From: Helopsaltes ochotensis
Taxonomy: Eukaryota > Chordata > Aves > Passeriformes > Locustellidae
Length of the DNA stretch: 64,000 bases
NCBI GenBank assembly: GCA_013400155.1
Contig: VXBM01000867.1
Coordinates: forward strand, 227,400 to 291,399
Reading direction: 5' to 3'
The translations under genes were made by a program, and so were the position numbers. The notes under the pieces were generated by a model. That model was not told where the DNA came from. It searched no databases and saw only the letters and a program-made list of their open reading frames with translations. Of this stretch, positions 37,860 through 48,072 are shown in pieces (positions within the stretch are counted from its first letter, which is position 1; the number at the start of each line of letters is the position of its first letter).

Positions 37860-38150
37860 TAATTATCAGGCCAAAAAATATACAGGGGAGCAATGAAGCT
37901 TGACCACTCACACATTGCATTTCCAGTGCACGGTGTTATTCCTGACAGAGCCGAAGGAAATTCAGGGAGTGCTGAGCTGAATTTCAGCAGCAGATTCAGA
38001 TTAATGGCAGATCATGGTTGGTTAATAGCGAGCTGCAACCTCTGCTTGGCTGCTGGTCAGTCTGAGGCTACAGCACGAGGGCTTCCAGCAGGGCTGACGG
38101 CAAATTCTATTGCTAATTTATGTCTGCCGGAGGCCTTTCGTTATGGCCAC
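37860..38150. promoter_or_regulatory. Possible conserved non-coding element
   Basis: A stretch of complex, balanced composition in AT-rich surroundings. It contains 'tgtaattatcagg', 'gcagattcagattaatgg' (bicoid/OTX-like GATTA), 'ttggttaatag' and 'attgctaatttatg' (homeodomain sites) and CpG-containing words near the end. The 102-codon frame at 37893-38201 runs through it but ends in the T/G tract and has no domain. It reads like a developmental enhancer, but I cannot test conservation. Confidence 0.25.
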
Positions 38151-38157
38151 GCGTTGT

Positions 38158-38196
38158 GGGGGGTTTTGTTTGTTTGTTTTTTGGGGTTTTTTTGTG
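38158..38196 (-). repeat. T/G tract
   Basis: 'tttgtttgtttg' units followed by 'ttttttggggttttttt'. It is a short member of the A/C tract family, on the minus strand. Confidence 0.85.
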
Positions 38197-38299
38197 CTTA
38201 AAATCCAGGAAGCACAAGCGTTTGCTTTGAAAAATCGCTGCTAGCAGGCTAAACTGGAGAGAGGATGTACCTAATAATCACCAGCCCTGACTGAAAGGG

Positions 38300-38500
38300 G
38301 AAAAAGGAAGAATATCTTTGTGGCTTTTCAATACGACTATCAGGAGTGAAACTCTCCAACTAGACCAGATGAAACCAGAAACAAAAGGGAACTGGAGTTA
38401 CACTAGCAGCAGCTTAATAGCTGCAATTATCAGCTGGGCTCCCAGTTGGAGTTACCACCCATCAGAGCCCGAGGTGAAAAATGTCAGGGGGATGGAGTGA
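38300..38500. promoter_or_regulatory. Possible conserved non-coding element
   Basis: Complex sequence with 'agcagcttaatagctgcaat', a short palindromic arrangement (gcagct-taat-agctgc) that overlaps an E-box-like CAGCTG word ('atcagctgggc') and a TAAT core. It is followed by 'cagttggagttaccacc'. Inferred from word content only; conservation is not shown. Confidence 0.22.
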
Positions 38501-39829
38501 AAGGCCTGCCTGAAAATGGAAAACCGCAGAGCATTCACTTGCTAAAAGACTTGGATGAGCTACTCTTTCTGGTCTTTGTGCTCTTTTAAATACAGCCATC
38601 TAGTTGTCTTGGAGACAAGCACGTGGGAAAAAAAAAAAAGCCACTCAATATTCCTATCCCTGACTATACCCCCCCCTGTTATGGATCAGCTAAGTAATAG
38701 TCTAAATACAAAATGTATAAAATATTAACCTGACAAACGGCACTGCTTAAGTCAATGACATATGGACAGGAGATGTGCGTAACAAGAGGTTTATTAAAAT
38801 GCTCCGGTTCAGCTGCAGCAGGAATGACAGAATAAAAGCATGACTTGTAAAACAGAAAGGGTAGGAAGATATTAACACTGAAGTGCAGATGAGCAAATTT
38901 TCCTGGAAATCTCAGAGAAGCAAACAGCAAATGAGGTTGATTAAAATTACTATAATTGTGGTGACAAGTTGTACACCACTTGAACACCCTACTGTACATA
39001 GTTCCAGATGCTAATTTGGGCTCTAATTTGCCCGTCCTTGAAGACACTGGTAAAACTCTCCTTGACTTCAAAGAGGAGCAGAAGCAGACTCTTCAATTCA
39101 TAGGAAAGAAATAAATGTCTGGCTTTAACACATAAGATCAGCAGCCCTAAAATATACCTTGAAGGCATCCCTAGATTTTATTGATGATAACTTCATCTTG
39201 ATTGATTTTAAATTCTTTAAATAAATTGGAAAATTTGAGTTACTTCTTATTTGCCTACAGTAAGTTCGAATCGGTGTAACTAAATAACACCAAGCATTTG
39301 TACAACACTTTTCAGGAACATTGAAGAGTAGGATCTACATTTTCAGAGGTAACTATGGAAAACTTATTTCTAGTATATTTCTTCAGATATGTAAAAGGGA
39401 GTTAGTTACTCTCACACTGATCTCTCACCTTAAGGAAAACAGTCCTTCTAAAAGGTTTTAAAACAAAGCATTTTGAAGTCATCTAGAACCATTAATCACT
39501 TTTTAAATTCCTGGCAAATGCATTTGTTTTACCAGTTTACACCAATGATGTCACGCTGTGTCTATGTTAATATACTTCTATTTAATTCTGAGACAGTCAC
39601 TGTATGTTTCCCATCCGTAAAGGGAGCTACCTCAACCTCTCTGAAGAGGACAAACTCTTTAATATCTGGATAACTGCGGTGGAATTAACTGAGGTGTTTT
39701 GCCCTTAGCTAGTTGTGTTAGAATTTTTGTTTACCATCAACTACCCGGATACTATTCTTCTTTATATCTTCCTCCCACAGAGGTCGTGTGCATTGCCCCA
39801 GCCTTTTAAATAGTGTGCTTAAACCTACT
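38501..39829. other. Unique DNA, no gene seen
   Basis: The 130-codon minus-strand frame at 38679-39071 has no domain. It is hydrophobic in parts but has no clear signal peptide and no exon boundaries. A short A run is at 38629-38639. A faint MIR-like word ('gtttcccatccgtaaaggga') occurs near 39607-39626 and is too short to call with confidence. Confidence 0.5.
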
Positions 39830-40340
39830 GTTCATAGTCTGCAATCTGTCAAAGTTATCTGAAAAAACCCAATCGATTAATCTAAGTATTTGCTAGGATG
39901 TTTTGCTATCATCTGCCATCAAGAATCATTACACTAGTTACAAAAGTTTGCGCTGTCAAAGCGTTGCTGAAACGGAAGAAAGGAAACTGCAGTTAGGTTA
40001 CTGCTTCTGGATGGCATTTGTGCCTCATCTATTCACTACAGGCAGTGCTTTGAAATGAGTGCACTTCTCTGAGATGCCACGGCATAACAGGCTGTGTTTA
40101 CCTCAATTTAAGTCTATTGAAAGTAATGGACGTGCAGAGTTCTGATATTTTCTTTTGGTGATCCATGAATGACATAAGCAATCTTAATCGTGTAGAAAAG
40201 ACTAATAAAATCCTGCCTTCAGCAAGGCCTGTGAAATTTGGAGGCTATGAAAATATGCATACAGTGACTGCGATTTCAAAGAGAGCCTGACTGCTAATGA
40301 AAAATAGTCCTGAATGCATTTGAATGGGGTATTCAAGCTT
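39830..40340. promoter_or_regulatory. Possible conserved non-coding element cluster
   Basis: About 500 bp of complex, repeat-free sequence with many distinct sites. They include 'cccaatcgattaatc' (homeodomain, with HNF6/CUT-like ATCGAT), 'gaatcattacac', 'tgtttacctc' (forkhead TGTTTAC), 'gaaaatatgcatac' (POU-like) and 'gaatgcatttgaatg'. There is no long open frame. It lies just upstream of the GC-rich patch at 40.5 kb, so an enhancer-promoter pair is conceivable but unproven. Confidence 0.25.
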
Positions 40341-40539
40341 GTGGTTAGGCTGATGCCAGATGTTGAAGCAGAGGAAAGGGAAGTTGAGGAAATTTAGGAA
40401 AAATAGGTACATGAACCCTTAGGATATTGGGTTACCAGCCAGCTGGGAGACAGCTGGAAAGCAGCTATTTAAATCCGTTTGAAGTAAGGGTCTCTTGTAG
40501 AGGGATTGGCCAGAGGGTCTGGAGAGCAGAGAAGGCCCT

Positions 40540-40745
40540 TCTGCTCCTTCCAGTGCCTCCTGCCTCCCTCAGCCTGCAAGGCGTAACTTGCAGCTCCGCA
40601 GAGCCCCCGGCCAAGGGCCGCGGCAGCCCGGGGGAGGGAGCCGGCCGTGCTGGCTCTGGGAGAGAGCTGGAGCATCGCCACCTCCTGCCTGCCCTCGGCT
40701 GCGAAGTGCCAATGGGACACTGGCCTAGAGCGCCGGAGGGACACA
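40540..40745. promoter_or_regulatory. GC-rich, CpG-containing patch 1
   Basis: A roughly 200-bp island of clearly higher GC with several CpGs ('ctccgcagagcccccggcc', 'ggccgcggcagcccggggg', 'gccggccgtg'). A TATA-like 'ctatttaaat' lies at 40466-40475 on the plus side, and a 'gaagtaaggg' donor-like word follows it. Open frames on three frames (40427-40753) follow from the low stop-codon density and have no domains. It could be a small CpG island marking a promoter or a GC-rich relic of a repeat. Confidence 0.35.
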
Positions 40746-41440
40746 AAGAGTGAAGGTCATTTCATGACAAGAAGACGCTTTTAATTTTTTTTAAATTTTT
40801 TTGTACATTAGTTTTATTTTTTCTCCTTTTTATATTATCTTTACATTAACATGAAATTGCTTTGTGATGAATTGCTGATTAGTCGGCACTTATTTCTGTA
40901 ATTACTTCAAATGTAATTTCATTCACCTATATTCAAAAGAGTGCTGACAATTTTTATAGATTTCTTTTTTTTCAAGGTCAGAAAATGCATCTGCATACAT
41001 AAATACAGAAATACAGAGAGAAATAGATAAAATTTGGTTAATTTCTACTCATACTATTTATAGATAGATGTATAATTAAATCAATCTAATCTCCAGATGC
41101 CTGAATTGCAATCTTGCTTAAGAATATAATATTTCATTAACTATGTATGATATAGATTATATATAACATTATATGCATTATATCTCTCTCCTTTTTTTCA
41201 GATTTGCAAAGAAAACATTGAAAATGGAAAAGTAATGCATTTTAAGGGCTATAAAAGTGAAAGGACAAATAAAAAAATCTGTATTGTTTGCAGAATTCAT
41301 TCAAATTCGATGACCTTAAACCAGTTCAGTATTTAAGTAAAATTTGTTTTCCTGTACCACTGATATCCATGAAGCATAAGAAAGCCAGTTGCTTTTTGGA
41401 GACTGCCTCTCCAGGGAACTCATTTTGATCACAGGCTTTT

Positions 41441-41540
41441 CCTGCCTCAGTTCTCCCTCTGTGAAGTGGGGATGACCATTTTCTCTCTGCCTGTCATGAG
41501 ATGATCTGATGAAATGTGCATTCAAGGATTTTGGATACTA
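41441..41540 (+). mobile_element. MIR-type SINE relic
   Basis: 'cctgcctcagttctccctct' followed by 'gtgaagtggggatgacc' corresponds to the MIR segment with the 'cctcagtttcc' and 'tgtaaaatggggata' words. The next part, 'tgtcatgagatgatctgatg', matches the 'ttgtgaggattaaatga' section. It is diverged and incomplete at both ends. It is an ancient amniote SINE and inactive. Confidence 0.7.
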
Positions 41541-43377
41541 AAACAAGGAATCTGTATAAACATTTCAGAGGGAGGTAAACAGAACAATACAAAGTTGAAG
41601 TGCATTAATTGATTACTTTCTGCTTTGCTTTATAGTTTTATCTTTTTGTGTGTCTGCTCCTTGCCTTTGTCTGTAATTTTGCTGAAGGGGTATGTTTCTA
41701 ATTAACGAGAAGCTGAGTTTTCTGATTGTGGCTCAGCATTTGAAGCCTAGCTGTTGCCCTTACTATTGTTCAGAAGCACACTACTTTTTTTCCAGGGAAA
41801 AATCTAATTCAGTGTTTAAATAGCCAGTTCAGACCGATTTATTTTCACTGAACTCATGTTGGTCACTTTTTCATGCAAATGTCTTGGCATGTGCCAGGCA
41901 AAGCACCCCAAATACCAGACGACACAGTGAGGTGGAGAACTCTTCCATTACTTCAGCTCCAGCTTGTGGAGGAGGATATTCGGACGCCCACTGTCTCTCT
42001 TCTCCCTTCCTTGTTACTTGTCTTCCCCAAAGGCACATGCATTCAAAGGTAGCAGGAGACATAAGGTTGTTCTGCTAAAAGGGCTTTTGTTTTTGGGAGG
42101 CTCTGCACTTTATTCAGGTTAATAGAACCATTTCTTAAAATGCCTTCCTTAACCTGGACATTTAGCACTTGACTGAGCAGTGCACAATGCCATACTTGAA
42201 TCCTTCTTCTTCCTTCAAGACCCACCCGCCCCTTCACAAACTTCCTTGCCTTACACTCCAAATACATCTTCTGTCACAAACCTATGCCTCTGTCCCAAAA
42301 AGGGCCTCCACATGGGGAGTCTCCAAACTTGGCAATGGACATTTATGGCATTTTTGATAACACCACATTTTGATAGTAAGTGCAACAAATTAGAAATAAT
42401 TTTTAATCCTTTTTTCTGATGGACATTTTGCATAGGTAATAGAAACTGTGAAGCATTTCAGTACAGGAAGTACTTTTAAAAAAATTCTCTGGCTGATTAT
42501 ATCTGCTTTCCGTAAGCCTTCCTGACGTACGCTAAAGGAAGATGTGTCTCTGTTGTAAAATGATCCAGTTTTCAAAAAGAGCACTCTGATATTAGTGCAT
42601 TTTAACACTGCTTAATGGGTTTATAATTCTATTCAGCATTTTAACTGGAAAGCAGGAATAGGAAGTAGGTGGGAAAATATGCCCATGTAGCCCTCCCTCT
42701 TATTGATCATTCTGCACCAAACACCAGAAAGATGAGCAGAGGGGAGGGGGATCTGGTGTCAGTGGACAGGTAGGAGACACCAGAACATTACTGATGATTT
42801 AAAACTTGCACTTTGAAATCTAAACAGCTGTGAATCCTCTGAAAAGACTGAATATTTTAGCACACATATTCTGCTCATAAAAATACTCTGTCTTGCCAGT
42901 GCTGTAATTTTCTCTACATTAACAAAAAACATTATGAATGCAAGTTAAACTGGCTATTGCAATAAATAAAAATGGTAATTCCATTTACCTAATTGGCAGG
43001 TATCCAATATCTTTTTATTCTTAGAACGAAACAGCTGGGATTGTGAAAAGTAACAACTACTCTTTAATATCTGCTACATGATATCATTGCTTTCATAGGA
43101 AGAAGACAGAGTTCACCTGGAAGAGAAGACACGGCTAAAATATACATATAAAATATACATCATTAAAATATGAAATAAAAATCAATAAAATCTTTTGTCC
43201 ATCTGACTCTTTGGGGAATAATTTTCTGGGTAACAGAGTCATTACTTGAAGTATTCACTTCAAGACTCATTTTATTACCGTAAGCCCTGATGAAAACTGT
43301 CTATTCCATAGATAGCCTCATGTAAAGTCTGGGGTCTTTAACCCTTTCTCTTTTCATACTGGTTAATTATTCTTTAC
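41541..43377. other. Unique DNA, no gene seen
   Basis: No gene is recognised. The overlapping frames at 41871-42608 on both strands lack domains. Nothing specific was seen. Confidence 0.55.
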
Positions 43378-43605
43378 CAAAACAAAAACAAAACCAAAAA
43401 CACTACAAAACCCCCCCCAAAAACAAACAAAAAACCCAAACCAAAATAAAACCAAAAAACAACCAAAAAACCACCAAAAAACAACAAAAAAACCCACCAA
43501 AACCAAAACCAAAACCAAAAAAACAACAAAAAAACCCCCAACAAAACCAAAACAAAAACAAAAAAACAAAAAGCAAACAAAACAAAACAAAAAAACCCCC
43601 AAAAA
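43378..43605 (+). repeat. Long A/C-only low-complexity tract (~228 bp)
   Basis: The only bases are A and C with about three exceptions, in mixtures such as 'aaccaaaaccaaaaccaaa' and 'aaaaaccaccaaaaaacaac'. Minus-strand frames of up to 89 codons (F/V/G/L-rich) cross it and are not genes. It is the second longest A/C tract in the window. Confidence 0.95.
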
Positions 43606-44311
43606 TACCCACACCCATGCCTTATTGATCAAAGAAACTATTTGATGGGTAAAATACTACCAAAATTAGTGAGTAATGTATTAGAATGTGTTCATATTGG
43701 TTTAATCTTTTTGTGTGCTCAGTCCCCCAAGTTTCATGGCCCTGCTTCTGGGATAGTTAGAACCATTTTTAGCGAGATGTCAGTGAAGGATGAATACATA
43801 TATCTACCATGGCTTTTTCAATTCCCATCACACCCATTTCTTGATTTGGAAGCTTTTTGGAAGAGGGACTGTGCATTTGGGGGGTTCTGCCCTAACAAGA
43901 GTCTGGCCAAAGCATTTATGTATCCCTGTAAGTAACAACACAGACAGCATTAGGTAATGTCATAATGCTTTCTAAATACCCAGTCAGAGTCAGTGCTGCA
44001 TCACCACCTGATGATACATTTCTGATGATTTCAGAGTAGTTTTGACTGTTCTCTGGAAACGTTTATTATTCACCCTAGCACATTTTTGGCCCACCTGTAG
44101 AACCCCAGGCATATGTTTATCAATCGTATAATGAGAAGTGGCATTTTAAATAAATTCATAACTTCTAAGACCAAAGGGATTGTAAAGTTATAAGGTTATA
44201 TTTCCTATGCATAAGAAGTTATAATGGTTTTCCCATAAAATCTTCTTTGCTGGGAAGCATAATTTTCATACTTTATTTTTTTTATGCCACACCTCCAAAG
44301 CCAGATTGGTG
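43606..44311. other. Unique DNA, no gene seen
   Basis: The 97-codon frame at 43642-43935 has no recognisable domain. The stretch at about 43960-44240 is complex and repeat-free, with words such as 'tttatcaatcgtataatg', but it is not distinctive. Confidence 0.5.
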
Positions 44312-44350
44312 CACATATACACACACACACACATATACATATATACATAC
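44312..44350. repeat. (CA)n/(TA)n microsatellite
   Basis: About 39 bp of alternating purine-pyrimidine repeats ('acacacacacac' flanked by 'atatac' units). It produces the H/T-rich parts of frames at 44247-44661. Confidence 0.9.
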
Positions 44351-46039
44351 GTTATATTCAGTTTTGGCATCTACAGATGGACATCAAAACACATCAAATG
44401 CTGACTTCTTCAGTCTTTACCAAATGTTGCAGCCCAACAGGACATTATTTGCAGAGCAAAGAAGACGGTGCAGAGGACCTTGCATCTGTCCCAGATACGA
44501 TTTGGGATGATTTCTTTCAGCCAGCTCCAATCAGTTTGAATGAAACTTCCTGGTTCTCAAAACGAGGTGTGTCTCTCCAACACATCTCCCAGATTTGTTT
44601 ATTTTATGTGAAAAGGGGACCAGTTTTGTGCTTTCGCTCAAAATATGCCAATGTACTGTAAGTGCAGGTGGTTTGCTTCAGAAATGCACTCTGGAAGTGA
44701 AGGAGAGCAAAATGATTGAAATTATGAGCTTTAGGACTGGTAGTGAGCAGCTTGAGCTTGAAACAAACTTTGAGAATGGGGGAAAAGGAACAGGTTGCCA
44801 AATTATTTAATGTCAGAGTCTTTTTTAATGTTTGCATTAATATAATTGGGTCGAACTGTAGATTTTAAGGACTGACAATCATTTAGGTATGGTATCAAAA
44901 TCATATGGAATGAAATCATAGGAAACAAGTGAATTCCTCTACTTCTGGTGTAACAATTTAACTTTTTTTTTGTGTTAGATTCTCTGGTTTTCAATAATGC
45001 AAAAGATTCCAACAACAAAACTGAACAGAGCAGTATCCACAATCAATATTCAACTTCTTACTTTAAGTCCTGTACATCTGAGTGAGAGCATCCAGCTAAA
45101 ATTTTTAAAGAGAACTGTTTCATTGAAATGTCTCAGAACATGGAAAAGCATTATGTTAACATTTTCCAAAGTCAACAAAATGAACAAAACATCTTCCAAA
45201 ACCAGAAAACCACACAAATAGCAGCAAAACTAGAGAGTTGCTTCAATGGGAAAAGTATAAGTTTAACTGCAAATGACTTATACCAGAGGGTCCTGGACTT
45301 CCTGACAATTTGTGCATTTCCAGATATGTTGAACGAAATCGTGTGTCAGATCTACTTTGCTGACAGAAATTGCATTAAACTACCCTTAGTGCTACAAGTA
45401 AAATGTTACACTCCCCCCTCCTCCAGAGTTTGGACACAAAATTGAGTTAAGGATGTAAAACAAGTTGTCAGACGTTGGATGATAACCATAACTGCTTATA
45501 AATGTCTCTATCAGTTTTGGCCTGTTTTATTTGTGATGTAACGGGCCTTAATCTAAACTTCAGAGGAAGAGGTTAAATTACATTAATGTACATTGGCCAG
45601 TCTAAGAGCAGAGACACAGAAATTCACTGCAGTGTGATTCGTGGACAGAGAAGCCTCTTTAACATTGTCTTCTGCATGCTCCCCTCTTGTGGAAGAAAAA
45701 AATCTTCATATAAAAACTGTTGTACTGTATAACTATTACTGAAATAGCTTATTGTCACAGAACAGAAAAAGGCTAAACGTTTCTTTGGGAAAACTCTGGT
45801 AAAAACTAGTAACAGTATCCAAAATCAATGGGAAGTAGAAATGTCCATGCAGAGAAGACAGGTGATTTGTGGCTGAAGGAAAGATGTTTGGGATGTGCAC
45901 AACCAGCTACAAGGGCTTGACGAGAGGGCAATTTCCAGACAACATCTGTTTGCTCATTAAGAGCGCCAACAGTGTTTTGGGAAAGACTTTTGCGCAAGAA
46001 ACTGCAGGAAAGCAGCCAGAAAAGATTCGGCATTTGGGA
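44351..46039. other. Unique DNA, no gene seen
   Basis: The 125-codon frame at 44284-44661 and the 105-codon frame at 45128-45445 have no recognisable domains. No repeat was identified. Confidence 0.5.
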
Positions 46040-46450
46040 GAGGCGGGCACGACCCTGGCGATGGCTGTGGGGGAAGCATCCCAAGCGCAGAAGGAAGGCC
46101 CCTGGAGGCTGCGGTGTGTGTCAGGAAACGCCTCGGAGCCAGCCAGGCAGGCGGCAGAGGCGGGCGAGAAAGCAGCCAAAGCAGGGGCAGGCCGGCCCAC
46201 AGCTGGGGAGCCTCCGGAAAAGCGCTGCCATCAGACTCTTGAGGGTCAGGGGCTGCCCTTCTTCCTCCGAAGGCAGGAAAGGCCGTGTGCTTGCGGGCCC
46301 GCAAGCCAGGGCACGGCCGGCAGCCTGCGGAGCCGGGCAGCGCAGCCCCTGGGGCGCGGCGGGAGCGGCTGCGGGCTCGGAGCTCCTCGGGCTCGGAGCT
46401 CCTCTGCGAGCGGAGTCGGGAGGCAGCGGCCCGCCCGAGCCTTCACCCCT
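46040..46450. promoter_or_regulatory. GC-rich, CpG-containing patch 2
   Basis: A sharp 400-bp rise in GC and CpG content inside AT-rich DNA ('gaggcgggcgagaaag', 'ggcacggccggcagcc', 'ggggcgcggcgggagcgg'). Near 46374-46406 a 16-bp unit, 'cgggctcggagctcct', is present twice in tandem. Frames are open in several registers on both strands, including the 260-codon frame at 45869-46651, because stop codons are rare here. That frame continues into a T/G simple repeat and has no domain, so I do not treat it as a gene. It may be a CpG island of an unannotated transcript or GC-rich repeat-derived DNA. Confidence 0.4.
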
Positions 46451-46583
46451 CTAGTGCTCTCTACAAATTGCTCTTACCTGTCCCTCTGTCCCCCAGAATT
46501 TTCATCCATGTGTTTATGTCACTTTCCTAAAATAACAGTAAAGCAGTGCATTAATGTCCGCATAATGGGACTGCAAACACATG

Positions 46584-46634
46584 GTTTTTTGGTTTTTTGT
46601 TTTGTTTTGTTTTTTGTTTTTGTTTTTGTTTTTG
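46584..46634 (-). repeat. (TTTTG)n tract
   Basis: Units of 'ttttg' and 'tttttg', which on the minus strand are A/C-type units. It encodes the F/V-rich end of the 260-codon frame that starts at 45869. Confidence 0.93.
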
Positions 46635-47216
46635 CTGTATTTGCAGCTTGAAATTGCACTTGCAAGCATTTGAGCTCCCTGATAACATTGACTGGTTTAA
46701 AATCGTGCCTGAGAATTTTCCTTCAATTTTTACTTATAGCAAAGGGAAAATCACCCTTGTTCCCCCAATAAAAGATACCGGGCCTCTTTAAGAAAACAGA
46801 AATATGTTATTTATAAAGTTATCAAAATGAAGTTTCAGCATTTTCAGGAGTCATACTAATTGCTTTTATTCAAAACTATGCAATAAATTCATTTTACTCC
46901 AAATTTGGAAAACTTTTTTATTGAATGTCAGTTTAGTTTTTCTCATTGTATCTTTTAGACATGTTTCTGACAACATTAAATGTATAAGGTAGGTAAATTG
47001 AGAGACATTTTTTTTTCTGATACTTTTATCATGGAGTAAAATTGATCAAAGTGCAAGTTAACTAACTACCTTTATTTGATCTGGTTAAATTGTTACACTG
47101 ATTAAGAAAATACCTAGATTAAAGAAACAGGGCTGCCCTGCCTGCTATGAACAAATAGCCCCTTGCACTAGCTTGGAAATAAAAAGTGAGCTCCACATAC
47201 AGATTTCAAAAAGTAT
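46635..47216. other. Unique AT-rich DNA, no gene seen
   Basis: No gene or repeat was identified between the T/G tract and the AAAAG microsatellite. Confidence 0.6.
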
Positions 47217-47416
47217 AGAAAAGAAAAGAAAAGAAAAGAAAAGAAAAGAAAAGAAAAGAAAAGAAAAGAAAAGAAAAGAAAAGAAAAGAAAAGAAAAGAA
47301 AAGAAANNNNNNNNNNNNNNNNNNNNNNNNNNNNNNNNNNNNNNNNNNNNNNNNNNNNNNNNNNNNNNNNNNNNNNNAAAAGAAAAGAAAAGAAAAGAAA
47401 AGAAAAGAAAAAAAAA
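47217..47416 (+). repeat. (AAAAG)n microsatellite with assembly gap
   Basis: Perfect pentanucleotide AAAAG units run from 47217 to 47306 and again from 47378 to about 47408, with a run of N between. A degenerate A-rich end follows. The minus strand is a pure polypyrimidine (CTTTT)n. The true length is not known because of the gap. Several frames containing X are artefacts of it. Confidence 0.97.
47307..47377. other. Assembly gap (71 N)
   Basis: A run of 71 undetermined bases inside the AAAAG microsatellite. The gap is bounded by the same repeat on both sides, so the missing sequence is almost certainly more of the repeat, of unknown length. Confidence 0.99.
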
Positions 47417-47934
47417 CGAAAAAGAAAAAACCCCACAAACCCCGAACCTTAACAGGAAATAGCATGTTAGGTAAAAACTGAGGTTGTGAGGTCCAAATGA
47501 GAGGAGAGGCCAGCCCATAGACAGTAATCACACTGATTTTCAGTGATATTTTAATTGTAAATGAGTTGCCTTAGTCTTCTGTAGCCTGCAAGATCAATTG
47601 CTAGATCAAAGCAGTGCATAAAAGAAGATTAATTGCAGTTGGTGTTGAAATTTGGGGAACACCACAGGAAGGGCAGGCAGGTTTGAGAACAGCCTTAGAG
47701 TTCACCACAGCAAGGCTCAGAGACAGGAAGGTCTGTCCTGCCCGTGTCCTTCACTCCTGGTGGCCTTTGTCTGTGCCAGGGCCAGTCAGAGCTGCCGGGA
47801 TGTTGTGCAGCTATTGCTGGCACACAGCAAGGATGGTAAAGAGTAACGTTGCTTCCTTCCCTCACTGTGGATCACATCCTTGTGTTGCATCACACCATGA
47901 CGCTCCATTTCCCATTGAGGTTCCAATTTCTAAG

Positions 47935-47936
<2 letters not shown>
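47417..47936. other. Unique DNA ending at a poly-A, no gene seen
   Basis: The 161-codon frame at 47614-48099 covers this stretch and runs into poly-lysine encoded by the A tract. It has no recognisable domain. Because the stretch ends abruptly in A45, a retroposed transcript is possible, but I see no AATAAA in the last 40 bp and no parent gene. Confidence 0.4.

Positions 47937-47981
<45 letters not shown>
47937..47981 (+). repeat. Pure poly-A tract, 45 bp
   Basis: Forty-five uninterrupted A directly followed by an A/C tract. This junction suggests how the A/C tracts may arise (A run first, C interruptions after). Confidence 0.97.
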
Positions 47982-47982
<1 letters not shown>

Positions 47983-48072
47983 AACCCAAAAAAACCAAAA
48001 AAAAACAAGCCAAAAAACCAACCAACCAACCAACCAACCAAAAAACCCACCAAAAAAACAACAACAAAAAAA
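47982..48072 (+). repeat. A/C tract with (CCAA)n core
   Basis: A/C-only mixture that includes a regular (ccaa) core of about six units at 48016-48040, then 'aaaaaacccaccaaaaaaac' and 'aacaacaaaaaaa'. G occurs only once ('caagcc'). Confidence 0.93.

Noticed and set aside
38679..39071. 130-codon minus-strand frame
   Set aside because: No domain, no signal peptide, no splice context. It overlaps ordinary AT-rich DNA.
39260..39280. tRNA B-box-like 'agttcgaatcg'
   Set aside because: No pairing T-stem and no A box at the right distance, so not a tRNA gene. A SINE relic is possible but not supported.
39590..39680. MIR-like word near 39607
   Set aside because: Only about 20 bp resembles MIR and neither flank supports it.
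43363..43632. F/V/G-rich hydrophobic frames on the minus strand
   Set aside because: Translations of an A/C tract.
45869..46651. 260-codon open frame
   Set aside because: It spans a GC-rich patch with few stops and ends in a T/G simple repeat (F/V-rich tail). It has no domain, and competing frames are open on both strands.
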